Below are positions 5,621 to 6,265 of a DNA stretch of 6,265 nt, one piece after another. The notes below the pieces were generated by a model, which was not told the DNA's origin, searched no databases, and saw only the letters and a list, made by a program, of their open reading frames with translations. Every line of letters begins with the position of its first letter. The first letter of the stretch is position 1. A program made the position numbers and the translations under genes. Source of the DNA: Globobulimina sp. (lineage: Eukaryota; Foraminifera; Rotaliida); the NCBI GenBank assembly GCA_003354225.1, contig PIVH01000327.1, positions 1-6,265 of the forward strand, in the 5' to 3' direction.

Positions 5621-5768
5621 TCGAACCACTTTATCTGACCTTCAGGATCACCTGACTAAGTTTTTTACTGCTACTCTCAAACGTTTTGCTTTGTTAGATC
5701 TGATCTCCACATTCAAAAATATCACAAGTTAGTTGATTATCAATATTTATTTTCAGCTGAGATGCACA
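5621..5768. promoter_or_regulatory. Divergent intergenic region between the lectin-like gene and the F-box-like gene
   Basis: Roughly 150 nt separate the start of the minus-strand lectin-like gene from the likely plus-strand start of the F-box-like gene, so the promoters probably share this segment. A pyrimidine-rich TATTTATTTTCAG at 5744-5756 could be a 5'-UTR splice acceptor for the plus-strand gene. No clear TATA box was identified. Confidence 0.4.
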
Positions 5769-6265
5769 ATGTATAGCATCAGGAAACCCAAACAGGTATT
5801 TGTTATTCACTTTGGATAAATTTTACTCAATGCGGATGTCCGGACTTAATGTGTTGGAGCAAATTTGTAAATATCTATGCATACATAGGCTGATCACGAG
5901 GGAATACCAAATGGACATGAACCAATAAAAGAAAATAGTCATAATTTAGACACACTTAACACAGACGTATTAAATGCAGCATTTATTTATTTAACATTGA
6001 GTGATTTTATTAAAGCCAGTGTAGTTTGTAAAAGGTTCAATATCATATTCTCAAACCATCCCCAATTTTACAACAAGATCAGTTTACTTATTGAGGATCC
6101 AGAGCATGATATGTATGCGAAGGATTTACAAAAAATTTCGGATGATTATATTTATGTGCACGATGTTAAATATTTAAATAAAATTCCATTTTTATCGAAA
6201 GTGAAACAAATCAAATTCATTCCCGAATGGTTGTTGTATGACGAAGAAAAATTTGAGCAACTTTC
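5769..6265 (+). CDS. F-box-like protein, 5' part only (runs off the right edge)
   Basis: Seen: the plus-strand frame from 5889 to the end is open (125 codons plus two bases) and encodes LNTDVLNAAFIYLTLSDFIK, then ASVVCKRFN and SNHPQFYNKISL. This follows the F-box layout: L..(V/I)L...(F/I)..YL...D(L/F)..AS.VC(K/R)(R/K)(F/W)...P..(W/F)...L. The later sequence (YLNKIPFLSKVKQIKFIPEW) has leucine/isoleucine spacing that could begin leucine-rich repeats. Known: F-box proteins bring substrates to SCF ubiquitin ligases through Skp1. The frame is closed upstream by a TAG that forms the acceptor ACATAG (5887-5888). I propose a short first exon 5769-5795 (MYSIRKPKQ), donor CAG|GTATTT, and a 93-nt intron joined in phase 0. 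The intron is longer than others here, so the start is tentative. Truncation at the edge is a window effect, not a lesion. Confidence 0.6.
5796..5888 (+). other. Tentative first intron of the F-box-like gene (93 nt)
   Basis: GTATTT...CATACATAG joins in phase 0. The interval also contains an open frame in another register (ATG at 5830, stop TAA at 5926-5928) reading MRMSGLNVLEQICKYLCIHR. That weakens the assignment, because part of the interval could instead be coding. Confidence 0.4.

Noticed and set aside
5514-5732. Plus-strand open frame of 72 residues over the start of the lectin-like gene
   Set aside because: It is antisense to the signal-peptide and first-repeat coding sequence and resembles no known protein. 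The minus-strand reading is supported by a signal peptide, repeat homology and splicing.
1-6265. Bacterial operon, prophage, transposon or CRISPR array
   Set aside because: The genes carry short GT..AG introns and lack ribosome-binding sites. There are no terminal inverted repeats, transposase frames or regularly spaced identical repeats.

Overview
The window is most likely nuclear DNA from an intron-bearing, AT-rich unicellular eukaryote. The evidence is: short GT..AG introns that restore reading frame and homology; multi-domain secreted or membrane proteins on long Pro-Thr (PT) stalks; SPRY-like and F-box-like modules; and no ribosome-binding sites or operon signals. PT-x-x stalks, PAN/Apple-like modules and Cys-Cys/Trp-Asp repeats are familiar from SAR protists (stramenopiles, rhizarians), but the taxonomic placement is an inference and I cannot name a species.

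Four genes lie head-to-tail on the minus strand, and the 5' part of a fifth lies on the plus strand at the right edge. In minus-strand order they are: (A) about 5620-4132, a secreted protein with a signal peptide, two jacalin-like beta-prism repeats, an eight-cysteine PAN/Apple-like module and a short PT tail, in three exons; (B) about 3692-2310, a membrane protein with a signal peptide, the same eight-cysteine module, a roughly 100-residue PT stalk, one transmembrane helix and a 145-residue cytoplasmic tail, probably in three exons including a 30-nt mini-exon; (C) 2181-1507, an intronless SPRY-like protein of 224 residues; (D) about 1272-50, a secreted protein with four Cys-Cys/Trp-Asp repeats separated by Thr/Pro linkers, in three or four exons. 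On the plus strand, (E) runs from about 5769 off the right end and encodes an F-box-like protein.

A, B and D all look like proteins for extracellular recognition or adhesion: signal peptide, disulfide-rich binding modules, PT spacers. A and B are paralogous in the PAN-like module and share a phase-1 intron at its exact N-terminal boundary, which points to exon shuffling. A appears to be soluble and B membrane-anchored, so a ligand/receptor or decoy relationship is possible but unproven. C and E are probably intracellular (protein-protein interaction and ubiquitin-ligase adaptor types), and nothing in the sequence links them functionally to the surface proteins.

The predicted introns are 43-93 nt long, and several splice choices keep the frame, so alternative isoforms are plausible. 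Intergenic spaces are short (about 130-440 nt). No rRNA, tRNA, mobile element or CRISPR array was seen.
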